DNA from: Oscillospiraceae bacterium
Lineage (GTDB): Bacteria > Bacillota > Clostridia > Oscillospirales > Ruminococcaceae
Reading direction: 5' to 3'
Assembly (NCBI GenBank): GCA_018434245.1
Contig: JAHDPQ010000113.1
Coordinates: forward strand, 1 to 64,000
DNA: 64,000 bases
Made by a program: the position numbers and the translations under genes. Of the stretch, positions 53,796-63,159 are shown piece after piece. Numbering within the stretch: position 1 is the first letter of the stretch; each line of letters opens with the position of its first letter. The notes beneath the pieces are model-generated. The model searched no databases. It had not been told where the DNA came from and saw nothing but the letters and a program-made list of their open reading frames with translations.

Positions 53796-53827
53796 CAGGT
53801 TGAAAGCAAGGAAAGGAGAATTTCAAT

Positions 53828-54535
53828 ATGATTCGTAAAATCATTCAAATAGACGAAGAAAAATGCAATGGCTGCGGCCTGTGTGCCGAGGCCTGCCACG
53901 AGGGAGCCATCGGTATGGTGGACGGCAAGGCAAAGCTTCTGCGGGACGATTACTGCGACGGTTTGGGCGACTGCCTGCCGGTCTGCCCCACCGGAGCCAT
54001 TACCTTTGAGATGCGGGAGGCTGCCGAATACGACGAAGCCGCCGTCAAGGCCCGGATGGCCGCCCGGGGAAAGACCCCGCCCATGGGAGGCTGCCCCGGT
54101 TCCAACGCCCACGCTATCCGGCGGGAGACAGCATCCCCTCAAGCGGCTGCCCCGCAGGCAGAAGTGCAAAGCCACTTGATGCAGTGGCCAGTTCAGATCA
54201 AGCTGGTTCCGGTTAACGCCCCCTATTTTGACGGCGCTCATCTGCTGGTAGCTGCCGACTGTGCCGCCTACGCCTACGCAAACTTCCACCAACAATTTAT
54301 GAAGAACAAAATCACCATTATCGGCTGCCCCAAGCTGGACGCGGGAGACTACAGCGAAAAGCTGACAGCCATCCTCAAGGAAAACAACATTAAATCGGTA
54401 ACGGTGGTTCGCATGGAGGTTCCCTGCTGCGGCGGTCTGGAGCATGCGGTCATCACCGCTCTCCAAAACAGCGGCAAGATGATTCCCTGGCAGGTGGTTA
54501 CCATTTCCACCGATGGACAACTTTTAGAAGACTAG
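53828..54535 (+). CDS. 4Fe-4S ferredoxin-domain protein of the hcp operon
   Basis: 235 residues. The first cluster has Cys13, Cys16, Cys19 and Cys23. The second region, CDGLGDCLPVCP, shows Cys43, Cys49 and Cys53 with Leu46 where a fourth cysteine might be expected. A linker (about 90-120) follows and then an alpha/beta domain with CPKLD and the Cys-Cys pair in VPCCGGLEH near 198-206. Probably carries electrons to the hybrid-cluster protein; the C-domain role is unknown. RBS AAAGGAG precedes ATG. Confidence 0.82.
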   Translation: MIRKIIQIDEEKCNGCGLCAEACHEGAIGMVDGKAKLLRDDYCDGLGDCLPVCPTGAITFEMREAAEYDEAAVKARMAARGKTPPMGGCPGSNAHAIRRETASPQAAAPQAEVQSHLMQWPVQIKLVPVNAPYFDGAHLLVAADCAAYAYANFHQQFMKNKITIIGCPKLDAGDYSEKLTAILKENNIKSVTVVRMEVPCCGGLEHAVITALQNSGKMIPWQVVTISTDGQLLED

Positions 54536-54547
54536 GGAGGGACTAAA

Positions 54548-54880
54548 ATGGAAAAACTTAGCCCACAGCACCGTTTTGCCTCTGGCGGAGCAGGTGCAGT
54601 ATCTGGAAGGCCAGATCGTCAGCAAAACACTGGCGCAAAATCGGCATCACAGCATGACTCTGTTTGCCTTTGACAAAGGGGAGGAGATCAGCTCCACGAT
54701 TCGGAAGGGGATGCTATGGTGCTGGCTCTGGACGGTCAGGGGCTGATCACCATCGATGGAACCGAGTATCCCCTCAAGGCCGGAGACACCATCGTTATGC
54801 CCGCTAACATCCCCCACGCCGTCTTTGCCACAGGGCAGTTTAAAATGCTGTTGATGGTGCTATTCCCAGAAAACCGGTAG
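54548..54880 (+). pseudogene. Cupin protein gene broken by two frameshifts
   Basis: Reading across frames gives a complete cupin of about 110 residues starting at ATG 54548, with GGGAGG upstream. The A-run at 54552-54556 seems one base too long (with four A the protein reads MENLAHSTVLPLAEQVQYLE). Near 54694-54697 a base is missing (AGCTCCAC read as ISS then frame change); after it the frame gives GDAMVLALDGQGLITIDG and IPHAVFATGQFK. Homologues are common beside hcp. Either a recent pseudogene or sequencing errors in homopolymers. Confidence 0.8.
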
Positions 54881-54950
54881 GTGTTGCTTCTGTTCAGATG
54901 CGCATGTAAAGGAGTACATCACATAGACCCTCAAGGAAAGGAGTATGGTT

Positions 54951-55142
54951 ATGAAGGCTTATATTGATCGCAGCGGCTGCATTGGCTGCGGCCTGTGCGC
55001 TGACATTTGTCCCGAGGTGTTTCAGATGGCAGAGGATGGTCTGGCCGAGGTTGTGGGGGAAGTCACCCCCGAATCCGAAGCCGCCGCCCAAGAAGCTGCC
55101 GAAAGCTGCCCCGTATCCGTCATCACCATCGAACCCGCCTAA
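54951..55142 (+). CDS. Single-cluster 4Fe-4S ferredoxin
   Basis: 63 residues from ATG 54951, which sits 7 nt after AAGGAG; an ATG two codons earlier is too close. CIGCGLCADICP holds three cysteines plus a fourth, and the distant Cys near 53 (SCPVSVI) completes the cluster pattern. Acidic Clostridia-type electron carrier. Likely serves the hcp product 140 bp downstream. Confidence 0.88.
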   Translation: MKAYIDRSGCIGCGLCADICPEVFQMAEDGLAEVVGEVTPESEAAAQEAAESCPVSVITIEPA

Positions 55143-55281
55143 GCTATCGCCTAAACCTTTTTACCATGGCAGCTTCTCTTGTCATACCGATTGGGCGGGA
55201 GGAGCTGCCCCCCTACATACTTATTTTGTTATAACCACCGAATCTAATCTAATATTTTTTATATAGAGAGGAGACCAACCC

Positions 55282-56841
55282 ATGAGTGAAATGTTTTGTT
55301 TTCAGTGCGAGCAAACCGCCAAAGGTACCGGCTGCACCGTATCCGGTGTTTGCGGCAAAAAGCCCCATGTAGCCCACCAGCAGGATGATCTGACCTGTGA
55401 GATGATCGCCCTGGCCAAGGTGGCCAATCCCGCCAATCAAAAGCAGGTGGATTTGATGGTAGACGGGCTGTTTATCACCATCACCAACGTAAACTTTGAT
55501 GCCGACGACATCGCCGCCTTCACCGCCAAGGTCCGCATGGAGCGGGAAGAGTTGGGGGGCAGCCCCGTCCTCTCTACCCAGGAGCTGTTCCACGGTGACG
55601 AGGACGTGATTTCCCTGCGCTCTACCCTGCTGTTCGGCCTGCGGGGCATGGCAGCATATGCCCACCATGCCCGTGCACTGGGCAAGCGGGACCCCGCAGT
55701 AGACGCCTGGTTTGTGAAGGGAATGGCAGCTCTGGATCAGGAACATTCCGTAGAGGAGTGGCTGGCTCTTTTGATGGAGTTTGGACAAATCAACCTCAAG
55801 TGCATGGCCCTTCTGGACGCCGCCAATACCGGAGCTTACGGCAACCCCGTTCCCACTCAGGTGCCCCTTACCATCGAAAAAGGTCCCTTTATTGTGGTGA
55901 CAGGCCATGACCTCTATGACCTTAAAATGCTGCTGGAACAGACCGACGGCAAGGGAGTCAACATATACACCCATGGGGAGATGCTCCCGGCTCACGGGTA
56001 CCCTGAGCTGAAAAAGCATCCCCAGCTTAAGGGCAACTTTGGCACCGCCTGGCAGAACCAGCAAAAGGAATTCGAGAACATTCCCGCCCCTGTCCTCTTT
56101 ACCACCAACTGCCTGATGCCGGTCCGCCCCAGCTACTCCGACCGCATCTACACCACCTCGGTGGTTCACTACCCCGAAATGAAGCACATCGCTGCCGACC
56201 AGCAGGGCCACAAGGACTTTTCTGCCCTGATTGCCCAAGCCATTGAACTGGGTGGCTACTCTGAGGATACCCCCATGACCGGCATCAACGGCGGCAGCAC
56301 CGTCACCACCGGCTTTGGCCGCCAGACAGTTCTGGACAGTGCCCCCGCTATCATCGACGCTGTCAAGGCGGGCGCCATCAAGCACTTCTTCCTGGTAGGC
56401 GGCTGTGATGGAGCCAAAACCGGGCGCAACTACTACACCAAGTTTGTGGAGCAGTCCCCCAAAGATACGGTGGTACTGACTCTGGCCTGCGGCAAGTTCC
56501 GCATCAACGACTTGGATGTCGGCTCCATCGGGCCCTTCCCCCGGATTCTGGATATGGGTCAATGCAACGACGCTTACGGCGCTATTCAGGTAGCGGTGGC
56601 CCTTGCAGAAGCCTTTGACTGCGGTGTCAACGACCTGCCTCTGACTCTGGTGCTTTCTTGGTACGAGCAGAAGGCGGTCTGCATCCTGCTCACCCTCCTC
56701 TCTCTGGGTATCAAGAACATCTACATCGGGCCCAGCATTCCTGCCTTCTTCAGCGACGCGGTGCTCTCCGCTCTGGTGGAACAGTTCGACCTCCACCCCA
56801 TCACCACGCCGGAAGAAGACCTCAAGGCCATTCTGGGCTAG
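55282..56841 (+). CDS. hcp: Hybrid-cluster protein (hydroxylamine reductase)
   Basis: 519 residues. Cys6, Cys9, Cys18 and Cys24 bind the N-terminal FeS cluster (CX2CX8CX5C). Hybrid-cluster ligands are seen in GHDLYDLKMLLEQTDGKG-type sequence near 211, NCLMP near 275, VGGCDGAK near 373 and LACGKFR near 398. Hcp is now seen as a nitric oxide reductase and S-nitrosylase under anaerobic stress, as well as reducing hydroxylamine. GAGAGGAG precedes ATG. The intergenic 55143-55281 has a weak GGCAGCT/AGCTGCC hairpin. Confidence 0.94.
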   Translation: MSEMFCFQCEQTAKGTGCTVSGVCGKKPHVAHQQDDLTCEMIALAKVANPANQKQVDLMVDGLFITITNVNFDADDIAAFTAKVRMEREELGGSPVLSTQELFHGDEDVISLRSTLLFGLRGMAAYAHHARALGKRDPAVDAWFVKGMAALDQEHSVEEWLALLMEFGQINLKCMALLDAANTGAYGNPVPTQVPLTIEKGPFIVVTGHDLYDLKMLLEQTDGKGVNIYTHGEMLPAHGYPELKKHPQLKGNFGTAWQNQQKEFENIPAPVLFTTNCLMPVRPSYSDRIYTTSVVHYPEMKHIAADQQGHKDFSALIAQAIELGGYSEDTPMTGINGGSTVTTGFGRQTVLDSAPAIIDAVKAGAIKHFFLVGGCDGAKTGRNYYTKFVEQSPKDTVVLTLACGKFRINDLDVGSIGPFPRILDMGQCNDAYGAIQVAVALAEAFDCGVNDLPLTLVLSWYEQKAVCILLTLLSLGIKNIYIGPSIPAFFSDAVLSALVEQFDLHPITTPEEDLKAILG

Positions 56842-56852
56842 TCTCCCCTTAT

Positions 56853-56892
56853 CCCCCAAAGGTTTACATAAGCCTTTGGGGGATGCTTTTTA
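56853..56892 (+). terminator. Terminator of the hcp operon
   Basis: Ten-base perfect arms CCCCCAAAGG (56853-56862) and CCTTTGGGGG (56873-56882), then ATGCTTTTT. Confidence 0.9.
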
Positions 56893-56901
56893 CCTTCACA
56901 C

Positions 56902-56939
56902 AAAAAGCGCCCCGGCCTTTTGCAGCCGGAGCGCTTTGT
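56902..56939 (-). terminator. Terminator of the malic enzyme gene
   Basis: Arms AAAGCGCTCCGGC and GCCGGGGCGCTTT (one mismatch) with a short loop, then TTGTG on the minus strand. Confidence 0.8.
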
Positions 56940-56952
56940 GATGGTTGTGGGG

Positions 56953-58128
56953 TTAGATTCTGGCCACGCCGGACTTTCTGGCGGCCTCGGCCACGGCCTT
57001 CGCCACGGCAGGTCCTACCCGGGGATCAAAGGCCTCAGGGATAATGTACTCGGCGCCCAGCTTCTCCGGCTCCACCAAACCGGCCAGAGCATAGGCGGCG
57101 GCAATCTTCATCTCGTCGTTAATGTCGCTGGCCCGCACATCAAAGGTCCCTCTGAAAATGCCGGGGAAGGCCAGCACGTTGTTAATCTGATTGGGGAAAT
57201 CGCTGCGGCCGGTAGCGATGACGGAAGCGCCTCCCGCCTTGGCCTCGTCGGGGAAAATTTCGGGGGTGGGGTTGGCGCAGGCCATGATGATGGCGTCCTT
57301 GGCCATGGCTTTCACCATTTCGGTGGTGACGGTTCCGGCGGCGGAAACTCCAATAAAGACATCGGCTCCCACCAGAGCATCGGCCAGAGAGCCTTGCTCC
57401 TTGTCCCGGTTGGTCAGCTTTGCCATTTCCTCCTTGGCGGCGTTCATGCCCTCTGCGCGGCCCTCGTAGAGGATGCCCTTGCGGTCGCACATGACGATGT
57501 TGGTAAAGCCGTCGGAAAGCAGCAGCTTGGTGATGGAGACGGAAGCTGCCCCTGCGCCGTTGCAGACGACCTTGACGTCCTCCTTCTTTTTGCCCACCAC
57601 CCGCAGAGCGTTGACCAGCCCCGCCAGCGTCACCACAGCGGTTCCGTGCTGATCGTCATGGAAAATGGGAATATCACACTTTTCCTTGAGCTTGCGTTCG
57701 ATTTCAAAACAGCGGGGAGCGGCGATGTCCTCCAGATTGACTCCCCCAAAGCTGCCGGAAATTAAGTAGATGGTGTTGACGATCTCGTCCACATCCTGGG
57801 ATTTGATGCACAGAGGAAAGGCATCCACGTTGCCAAAGGCCTTGAACAATACGCATTTGCCTTCCATTACCGGCATGGCGGCCTCGGGTCCGATGTCCCC
57901 CAGTCCCAGAACGGCCGAGCCATCGGTCACCACCAGACACATGTTGTGGCGACGGGTTAGCTCATAGCTCAAATCGGGGTTCTGCTCGATTTCCAGACAG
58001 GGCTGAGCAACACCGGGAGTATAGGCCAGAGAAAGATCGTGCTTGTTTTCGGTGGGTACCTTGGCAATCACCTCTATTTTGCCCTTCCACTCCTTGTGCG
58101 CCTGCAAAGACTGTGTTGCGTAATCCAT
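56953..58128 (-). CDS. NAD(P)-dependent malic enzyme
   Basis: 391 residues. Oxidative decarboxylation of malate to pyruvate. The catalytic Tyr region LSLAYTPGVAQPCLEI is near 32-47, the metal site FHDDQHGTA is near 160-168, and the nucleotide-binding VVCNGAGAASVSI is near 188-200. Short bacterial type without PTA domain. RBS AAAGGAGG precedes ATG. It may supply pyruvate and NADPH in the fermentative metabolism. Confidence 0.93.
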   Translation of the reverse strand: MDYATQSLQAHKEWKGKIEVIAKVPTENKHDLSLAYTPGVAQPCLEIEQNPDLSYELTRRHNMCLVVTDGSAVLGLGDIGPEAAMPVMEGKCVLFKAFGNVDAFPLCIKSQDVDEIVNTIYLISGSFGGVNLEDIAAPRCFEIERKLKEKCDIPIFHDDQHGTAVVTLAGLVNALRVVGKKKEDVKVVCNGAGAASVSITKLLLSDGFTNIVMCDRKGILYEGRAEGMNAAKEEMAKLTNRDKEQGSLADALVGADVFIGVSAAGTVTTEMVKAMAKDAIIMACANPTPEIFPDEAKAGGASVIATGRSDFPNQINNVLAFPGIFRGTFDVRASDINDEMKIAAAYALAGLVEPEKLGAEYIIPEAFDPRVGPAVAKAVAEAARKSGVARI

Positions 58129-58246
58129 ATACCATATCCTCCTTTGTTTCTATGTCAATTGATCTGTTTGGACATAAAAAAAGTAATGCAGCTCAGACCA
58201 AGGCCCGCCCTGCATCACTCTCAATCTCAATACGCATATCGGCTAT
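58129..58246 (-). promoter_or_regulatory. Leader of the malic enzyme mRNA with attenuator-like hairpin
   Basis: The leader is about 118 nt. An ATGCAG/CTGCAT stem with a long GC-rich interior is followed by TAC and seven T, which resembles a weak terminator ahead of the coding region. Function is inferred. Confidence 0.45.
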
Positions 58247-58252
58247 GTCATC

Positions 58253-58282
58253 ATATTATCACATTCCGGCAAGGTTTGTCAA
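58253..58282 (-). promoter_or_regulatory. Promoter of the malic enzyme gene
   Basis: -35 TTGACA (58282-58277) and -10 TAATAT (58258-58253), 18-bp spacer. Confidence 0.75.
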
Positions 58283-58307
58283 CGGTGAAGCCCACGGTTT
58301 TTGTAGT

Positions 58308-58346
58308 GTTCTAAGGGCCCGGAACATTGTTCCGGGCCCTTAGAAC
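58308..58346. terminator. Perfect 18-bp inverted repeat downstream of clpB
   Basis: Arms 58308-58325 and 58329-58346 are exact reverse complements (core CTAAGGGCCCGGAAC) with an ATT loop. It begins nine bases after the clpB stop. No T-run follows on the minus strand (ACTACAAAAAC). It could terminate or stabilise the clpB mRNA 3' end, and it sits 26 bp upstream of the malic enzyme -35 box. Confidence 0.6.
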
Positions 58347-58354
58347 GTCTGTGT

Positions 58355-60967
58355 TTATTCCAAAGCTTCTTGGGTTACAGTCAGCTTGCCCTGCTCCACC
58401 CCCACCACCAAGCGGGTGTGGGGCCGGACATGCTCGGCGATGAGCAGCCGGGCGATCAGTGTTTCCACCTTGCCCTGCAAAAACCGCTTGAGGGGCCGTG
58501 CTCCGTAAACCGAATCGTAGCCGTGCTGGATGACAAAATCCTTAGCCTCGTCGGTCAGCTCCAGAGTCAGCTGCTTGTCGGCCAGCCGCCCGCTCAAATC
58601 CTCTACCAGAAGGTCCAAAATGCTCCGGATGTTCTCCCGGGTGAGGGGCTTATAAAAGACGATCTCGTCCAGACGGTTGAGGAATTCCGGGCGGAAGGAG
58701 CGGCGCAACACCTCCATCACCTGCTCCCGGGCGGAAGCGTCAATCTCACCGTCAGGGCAGATGCCCTCCAGAAGAATGGAGCTGCCTAAGTTGGAGGTAA
58801 GGATAATGATGGTGTTTTTAAAGTCCACCGTCCGGCCCTGCGAATCGGTGATCCGGCCGTCGTCCAGCACCTGCAGGAGGATGTTGAAGATGTCGGGGTG
58901 AGCCTTTTCCACCTCATCAAACAAAACGACACTGTAGGGCCTGCGGCGCACCGCTTCGGTGAGCTGGCCCCCTTCCTCGTAGCCCACGTAGCCGGGAGGC
59001 GCCCCCACCAGGCGGGAGACAGCGTGTTTTTCCATGTATTCGCTCATGTCGATACGAACCATGTTCTTTTCATCATCAAAAAGGCTCTGAGCCAGCGCCT
59101 TGGCAAGCTCGGTCTTGCCTACTCCGGTAGGGCCTAGAAAGAGGAAGGAGCCGATGGGCCGGTTCTGGTCGGAGATGCCGGCCCGGCTGCGCAGAATGGC
59201 CTCGCTAACCTTTTCCACTGCCTCCTCCTGCCCCACCACCCGCTGGTGGAGAATCTCCTCCAAATGGAGCAGCTTTTCCCGGTCACTTTCCACCAGCTTG
59301 GCAACAGGAATCCCTGTCCACCGGCCGACAATCCGGGCGATTTCTTCCTCGGTCACCTTGTCCCGCAGCAGGGAGCTTTCGCTCTTGGCTTGTTCGGCCA
59401 GAGCTTCTTCCTCCTCCAGCTCCTTGCGCAGCTGGGGAAGCTTGCCGTACTTGAGCTCTGCGGCCTTGTTGAGATCGTAGGTTCGCTCGGCCCGCTCAAT
59501 TTCCGCCCCCACCTGCTCTATTTCCTCTCGTAGCCGCTGCACCTTGCCGATGGCCGTCTTCTCGTTTTCCCACCGAGCCTTCATGGAGCTAAATTGCTCC
59601 CGCAGGTCGGCCAGTTCCTTCTGCAAATCCGCCAGATGCTCCCGGCTAACCGGATCGCTGTCCTTGCGCAGAGCGGCTTCTTCAATTTCCAGCTGCATGA
59701 TCCGGCGGGAAATTTCGTCCAGCTCGATGGGCATGGAGTCGATTTCGGTGCGGATCATGGCGCAGGCTTCGTCCACCAGATCGATGGCCTTGTCGGGGAG
59801 GAAGCGGTCGGAGATGTACCGGTGGCTGAGGGTGGCAGCAGCAATGAGGGCCTGATCCTGAATCTTTACCCCGTGGAACACCTCGTATCGCTCCTTGAGC
59901 CCCCGTAGGATAGAGATGGTGTCCTCCACGGTCGGCTCCTCCACCAGCACCGGCTGAAACCTGCGCTCCAAGGCCGGATCCTTTTCAATGTACTGGCGAT
60001 ATTCGTCCAGTGTGGTGGCCCCGATGCAGTGGAGCTCGCCCCGGGCCAGCATAGGCTTTAGGAGGTTGCCGGCATCCATGGCTCCTTCGGATTTGCCCGC
60101 CCCCACAATGTTGTGGAGCTCGTCAATAAACATGAGGATACGGCCTTCCGACTTCTTTACCTCGGCCAGCACCGCCTTGAGCCGTTCCTCAAATTCCCCC
60201 CGGTACTTGGCCCCCGCAATGAGGGAACCCATGTCCAGAGAGAAGATGGTCTTATCCCGCAGGGATTCGGGCACATCCCCCCGGACAATCCGCTGGGCCA
60301 AACCTTCGGCAATGGCGGTTTTACCCACCCCCGGTTCCCCGATGAGCACCGGGTTATTCTTGGTTTTCCGGGAAAGGATGCGGATAACGTCCCGAATTTC
60401 GCTGTCCCGCCCGATGACCGGGTCCAGCTTGTTGTTTCGGGCTCGCTCCACCAGATCGTCCCCGTATTTTTTCAGGGCGTCATAGGTTTCCTCCGGCATG
60501 TCGCTGGTCACCCGAGTGTTGCCCCGCACGGTGGCAAGGGCGGAAAGAAAGCTGTCTCTGGAAATGCCGTGGCGGCGCCAAAGCTCCCGCAAGGCCGTGT
60601 TGGGGTGCTCTAGCAGGGCCAGCATAATGTGCTCCACGCTGACATACTCGTCCTTCATCTTCTCCGCCAAGATTTCGGCGTGGCTTAGGATGCGGTCCAC
60701 CTCTTGAGAAATGTAAATCTTATCCGGTTCCCTCCCCGGCCCAGAAACTCCCGGCAGTCTGGCCACTTCCTGCTCTACATCCTGCAGAAAAGCCCCCCGG
60801 TCCACCCCCATTTTAATGAGGAGCTGGCTGGCAAGTCCTTCCTCCTGACGGGCCAGGGCACAGAGCAGATGCTGCTGCTCGATCTGCATGTTTTGATTTT
60901 GAATGGCCAAACTTTGAGCGTTCTGAATGGCCTCCAAGGATTTTTGAGTGAAATTTTGCGGATTCAT
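58355..60967 (-). CDS. clpB: ATP-dependent chaperone ClpB
   Basis: 870 residues, full length. N-domain (1-145), first AAA+ with [13 protein letters not shown] near 208, a coiled-coil M-domain (about 410-530), second AAA+ with [12 protein letters not shown] near 607 and a C-terminal D2 domain. ClpB unfolds aggregated proteins with DnaK. No IGF/L loop for ClpP is seen, which supports ClpB over ClpC. RBS GGAGGAG precedes ATG. It lies 30 bp after the ribbon-helix-helix gene. Confidence 0.96.
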   Translation of the reverse strand: MNPQNFTQKSLEAIQNAQSLAIQNQNMQIEQQHLLCALARQEEGLASQLLIKMGVDRGAFLQDVEQEVARLPGVSGPGREPDKIYISQEVDRILSHAEILAEKMKDEYVSVEHIMLALLEHPNTALRELWRRHGISRDSFLSALATVRGNTRVTSDMPEETYDALKKYGDDLVERARNNKLDPVIGRDSEIRDVIRILSRKTKNNPVLIGEPGVGKTAIAEGLAQRIVRGDVPESLRDKTIFSLDMGSLIAGAKYRGEFEERLKAVLAEVKKSEGRILMFIDELHNIVGAGKSEGAMDAGNLLKPMLARGELHCIGATTLDEYRQYIEKDPALERRFQPVLVEEPTVEDTISILRGLKERYEVFHGVKIQDQALIAAATLSHRYISDRFLPDKAIDLVDEACAMIRTEIDSMPIELDEISRRIMQLEIEEAALRKDSDPVSREHLADLQKELADLREQFSSMKARWENEKTAIGKVQRLREEIEQVGAEIERAERTYDLNKAAELKYGKLPQLRKELEEEEALAEQAKSESSLLRDKVTEEEIARIVGRWTGIPVAKLVESDREKLLHLEEILHQRVVGQEEAVEKVSEAILRSRAGISDQNRPIGSFLFLGPTGVGKTELAKALAQSLFDDEKNMVRIDMSEYMEKHAVSRLVGAPPGYVGYEEGGQLTEAVRRRPYSVVLFDEVEKAHPDIFNILLQVLDDGRITDSQGRTVDFKNTIIILTSNLGSSILLEGICPDGEIDASAREQVMEVLRRSFRPEFLNRLDEIVFYKPLTRENIRSILDLLVEDLSGRLADKQLTLELTDEAKDFVIQHGYDSVYGARPLKRFLQGKVETLIARLLIAEHVRPHTRLVVGVEQGKLTVTQEALE

Positions 60968-60997
60968 ACCGACTCCTCCTTCGTGCTGTGACTTTGG

Positions 60998-61660
60998 CTA
61001 TATGATCATTTCGCATGCCTTCATATAGTGTTTGTAAAGGTTTGTAATTTTCTCATAGATGCTTTTCTGATCTCCCTCTGTGGCAAAGCTAAGCTTGAGG
61101 GCCTTGTCGAAGAGGCGGATATACCTGCCGATGGCCCGCCCCAGCTGATGGGAATCGGGCAGGCCTTCTTCCTGCTCCACCATAAGGCGGCGACTGAAGC
61201 TGCCCCCATTAATCTGGCAGCTTAAATCGGCGTTAGCCCGGCCTTGGAGCATCTGCCCTTCAATCCGGCACCAAAGCTGGTAAAACAGGGTGAGGTGCTG
61301 CAGCAACACATCGCTTTGGGTGCGGGTGACCGCCTTAAACCGGCAAAAGTATCCCCCGGCTTCGGTTCCGAACTCCACGCTGTAGCGGATGGTGGGATTG
61401 TAGCGGTAGTTGAGGGCGCTGCGGAGCATCAGCATGGAGCCCGATGTCTGCTGTACCTGCAGCAGGCCACCCCCTTCCACCGTCTCGGAAAGTTGTTGAA
61501 AAATACTCTCGATCCTGCGCTGAGGCGTCATGTAAGAAACGTAATCCGCCAGAATCTGGTTGACCATGGCGGAGCGGCTCATCCCCTGCCGATAGGCGGC
61601 TTGATCCACCTTTTGCACCACTTCGTCCAGCAAAATGAGGCTGTACATGCTTTTATCCAA
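60998..61660 (-). CDS. Ribbon-helix-helix domain protein upstream of clpB
   Basis: 220 residues. The first 45 residues (MYSLILLDEVVQKVDQAAYR and SRSAMVNQILADYVSY) look like a CopG/ribbon-helix-helix DNA-binding unit. The remaining part (about 50-220) is an unrecognised alpha/beta domain. The start is TTG 61660, with AGGGGG 8 nt upstream; an ATG at 61648 is the alternative. Together with clpB it has a strong promoter. Probably an autoregulator of the operon. Confidence 0.75.
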   Translation of the reverse strand: MDKSMYSLILLDEVVQKVDQAAYRQGMSRSAMVNQILADYVSYMTPQRRIESIFQQLSETVEGGGLLQVQQTSGSMLMLRSALNYRYNPTIRYSVEFGTEAGGYFCRFKAVTRTQSDVLLQHLTLFYQLWCRIEGQMLQGRANADLSCQINGGSFSRRLMVEQEEGLPDSHQLGRAIGRYIRLFDKALKLSFATEGDQKSIYEKITNLYKHYMKACEMII

Positions 61661-61691
61661 CGGAATATCCCCCTCATTCTCACTTGTTATT

Positions 61692-61719
61692 ATTATATCT
61701 TATTCCATTAATTTGTCAA
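61692..61719 (-). promoter_or_regulatory. Promoter of the RHH-clpB operon
   Basis: -35 TTGACA (61719-61714) and -10 TATAAT (61697-61692), 16-bp spacer, very AT-rich surroundings. No CIRCE or CtsR repeats found. Confidence 0.8.
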
Positions 61720-61763
61720 CCATATTATATAATTTTTAATTCAAAATATTCTTTTAATTCTGC

Positions 61764-61808
61764 ACAAGAAAGCGCCGCTGTTTTCTCCGTTGGGAGAAGC
61801 AGCGGCGC
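61764..61808 (-). terminator. Terminator of the cysteine desulfurase gene
   Basis: Arms GCGCCGCTGTTTTCTCC (61772-61788) and GGAGAAGCAGCGGCGC (61793-61808) with a GTTG loop and one bulge, followed by TTTCTTG on the minus strand. Confidence 0.8.
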
Positions 61809-61832
61809 AAGCAATGCAATAAGATAAAGCCA

Positions 61833-62981
61833 CTAGGAAACCATGCTTAAAATGGCGTTGCGGGCAAACCGGGCTTCCCCTTCGGTGTTGTACCAACCAA
61901 AGCTGAACCGGACAGTTCCTTGGGGATAGGTCCCCAACATCCGGTGGGCGTCGGGGGCACAGTGCAGACCACAGCGGGTCATAATCCCCCATTGGCTTTC
62001 CAACTGCCGGGCGATCTCGGCGTTGTCCCGCCCGAGAAAGTTGATGGACGTCACCCCGGTTTTGCACTGGGAGTCCCGGGGACCCACCAGTTGCAGAGCT
62101 GGATGCTCCCATAGCCCCTCCTCCAAGATGGAGGTGAGGGCAACCTCGTGGCTGCGGATGGCTTTCAGCCCGGTGGTGCTTAAAAAATCCAAGGCGGCGT
62201 GGAGACCGAAAATCCCCGGCAGGTTGGGGGTCCCGGCCTCAAAGCGATCGGGCAGGCTGTCCGGCATGGTCCCCCGGTGAGAAAAGCTCCCCGTCCCCCC
62301 CGCTATCAGAGGCCGCATCTGAGTGGCAAGGTCATCGGTCACCAAAAAGCCGCCGATTCCCTGAGGCCCCAGCAGCCCCTTGTGGCCGGTAAAGGCAAGG
62401 CCGTCGATTTCCATCTCCTCCATGTGGATGGGAACGGTTCCAGCAGTCTGAGCAGCATCCACCACAAAGAAGATTCCATGCTCCCGGCAGAGGCGGCCCA
62501 AAGCCTGCAGCGGCAGAATCTGCCCGCTGACATTGGAGGCATGGGACAGGGCCATCATGCGGGTATTGGGGCGAATCATCTCCTTCACGACCTGAAGATC
62601 CGGCTCCCCGGTGGGAAGAAGGGGAATCCGGTCAAAGGTGATGCCCTGTTCCTGTAGCTGAACAAGAGGGCGGATGACGGCGTTATGCTCCAGCGGTCCG
62701 GTCAGTACGTGGTCGCCGGGGCGCAGGCAGCCTTTAAGGAGAAAGTTGAGGGCGTAAGTAACATTGGCGGTAAAGATCACATTGCGAGCCTTGGAAAATC
62801 CAAACAGTCCGCAGAGCCGCTCCCGAGTTTCCAAAACGGTTTCCGCAGTGCTGTAGGCCCGGGAATACCCGCCCCGGTTGATGCTGCTGCCAATGTCGGT
62901 CATATAATGGGTCACCGCCTGTACCACCTGGGGCGGCTTGGGAAAGGACGTGGCGGCGTTGTCCAGATATACAGGCCTCAC
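61833..62981 (-). CDS. Cysteine desulfurase-like aminotransferase class V
   Basis: 382 residues from GTG 62981 (RBS GGAGGTGGGAG), beginning [16 protein letters not shown], the family N-terminus. PLP lysine is Lys201 in [11 protein letters not shown], with His99 and Asp175 in place. The mobile loop [20 protein letters not shown] carries the cysteine nucleophile. This subfamily (TIGR01977-like) is often found with selenium genes. It is divergent from yedE, so it may release selenium or sulfur for selenium metabolism. Confidence 0.85.
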   Translation of the reverse strand: MRPVYLDNAATSFPKPPQVVQAVTHYMTDIGSSINRGGYSRAYSTAETVLETRERLCGLFGFSKARNVIFTANVTYALNFLLKGCLRPGDHVLTGPLEHNAVIRPLVQLQEQGITFDRIPLLPTGEPDLQVVKEMIRPNTRMMALSHASNVSGQILPLQALGRLCREHGIFFVVDAAQTAGTVPIHMEEMEIDGLAFTGHKGLLGPQGIGGFLVTDDLATQMRPLIAGGTGSFSHRGTMPDSLPDRFEAGTPNLPGIFGLHAALDFLSTTGLKAIRSHEVALTSILEEGLWEHPALQLVGPRDSQCKTGVTSINFLGRDNAEIARQLESQWGIMTRCGLHCAPDAHRMLGTYPQGTVRFSFGWYNTEGEARFARNAILSMVS

Positions 62982-63159
62982 CGTAGCTCCCACCTCCGAT
63001 TGGTTGATTATTTTCAGTATAACATAAATTTTGTACAAGCACTATAAAAATACCAAATACCGGGGCGAGATTGTATTTATTCTTACAATTTCCTATCTGC
63101 TTCTCTTTCCGGTATAATAAAATAAATCAGCTTTCCTAAAAAGAATGGAGGTAGTGGGA

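Noticed and set aside
55249..56859. 536-codon open frame antisense to hcp
   Set aside because: Complete overlap with hcp, which has its cysteine motifs and RBS; the antisense product has no family features.
61661..61740. CIRCE or CtsR heat-shock operator ahead of the RHH-clpB operon
   Set aside because: Neither TTAGCACTC/GAGTGCTAA nor GGTCAAA repeats are present; only a standard promoter is seen.
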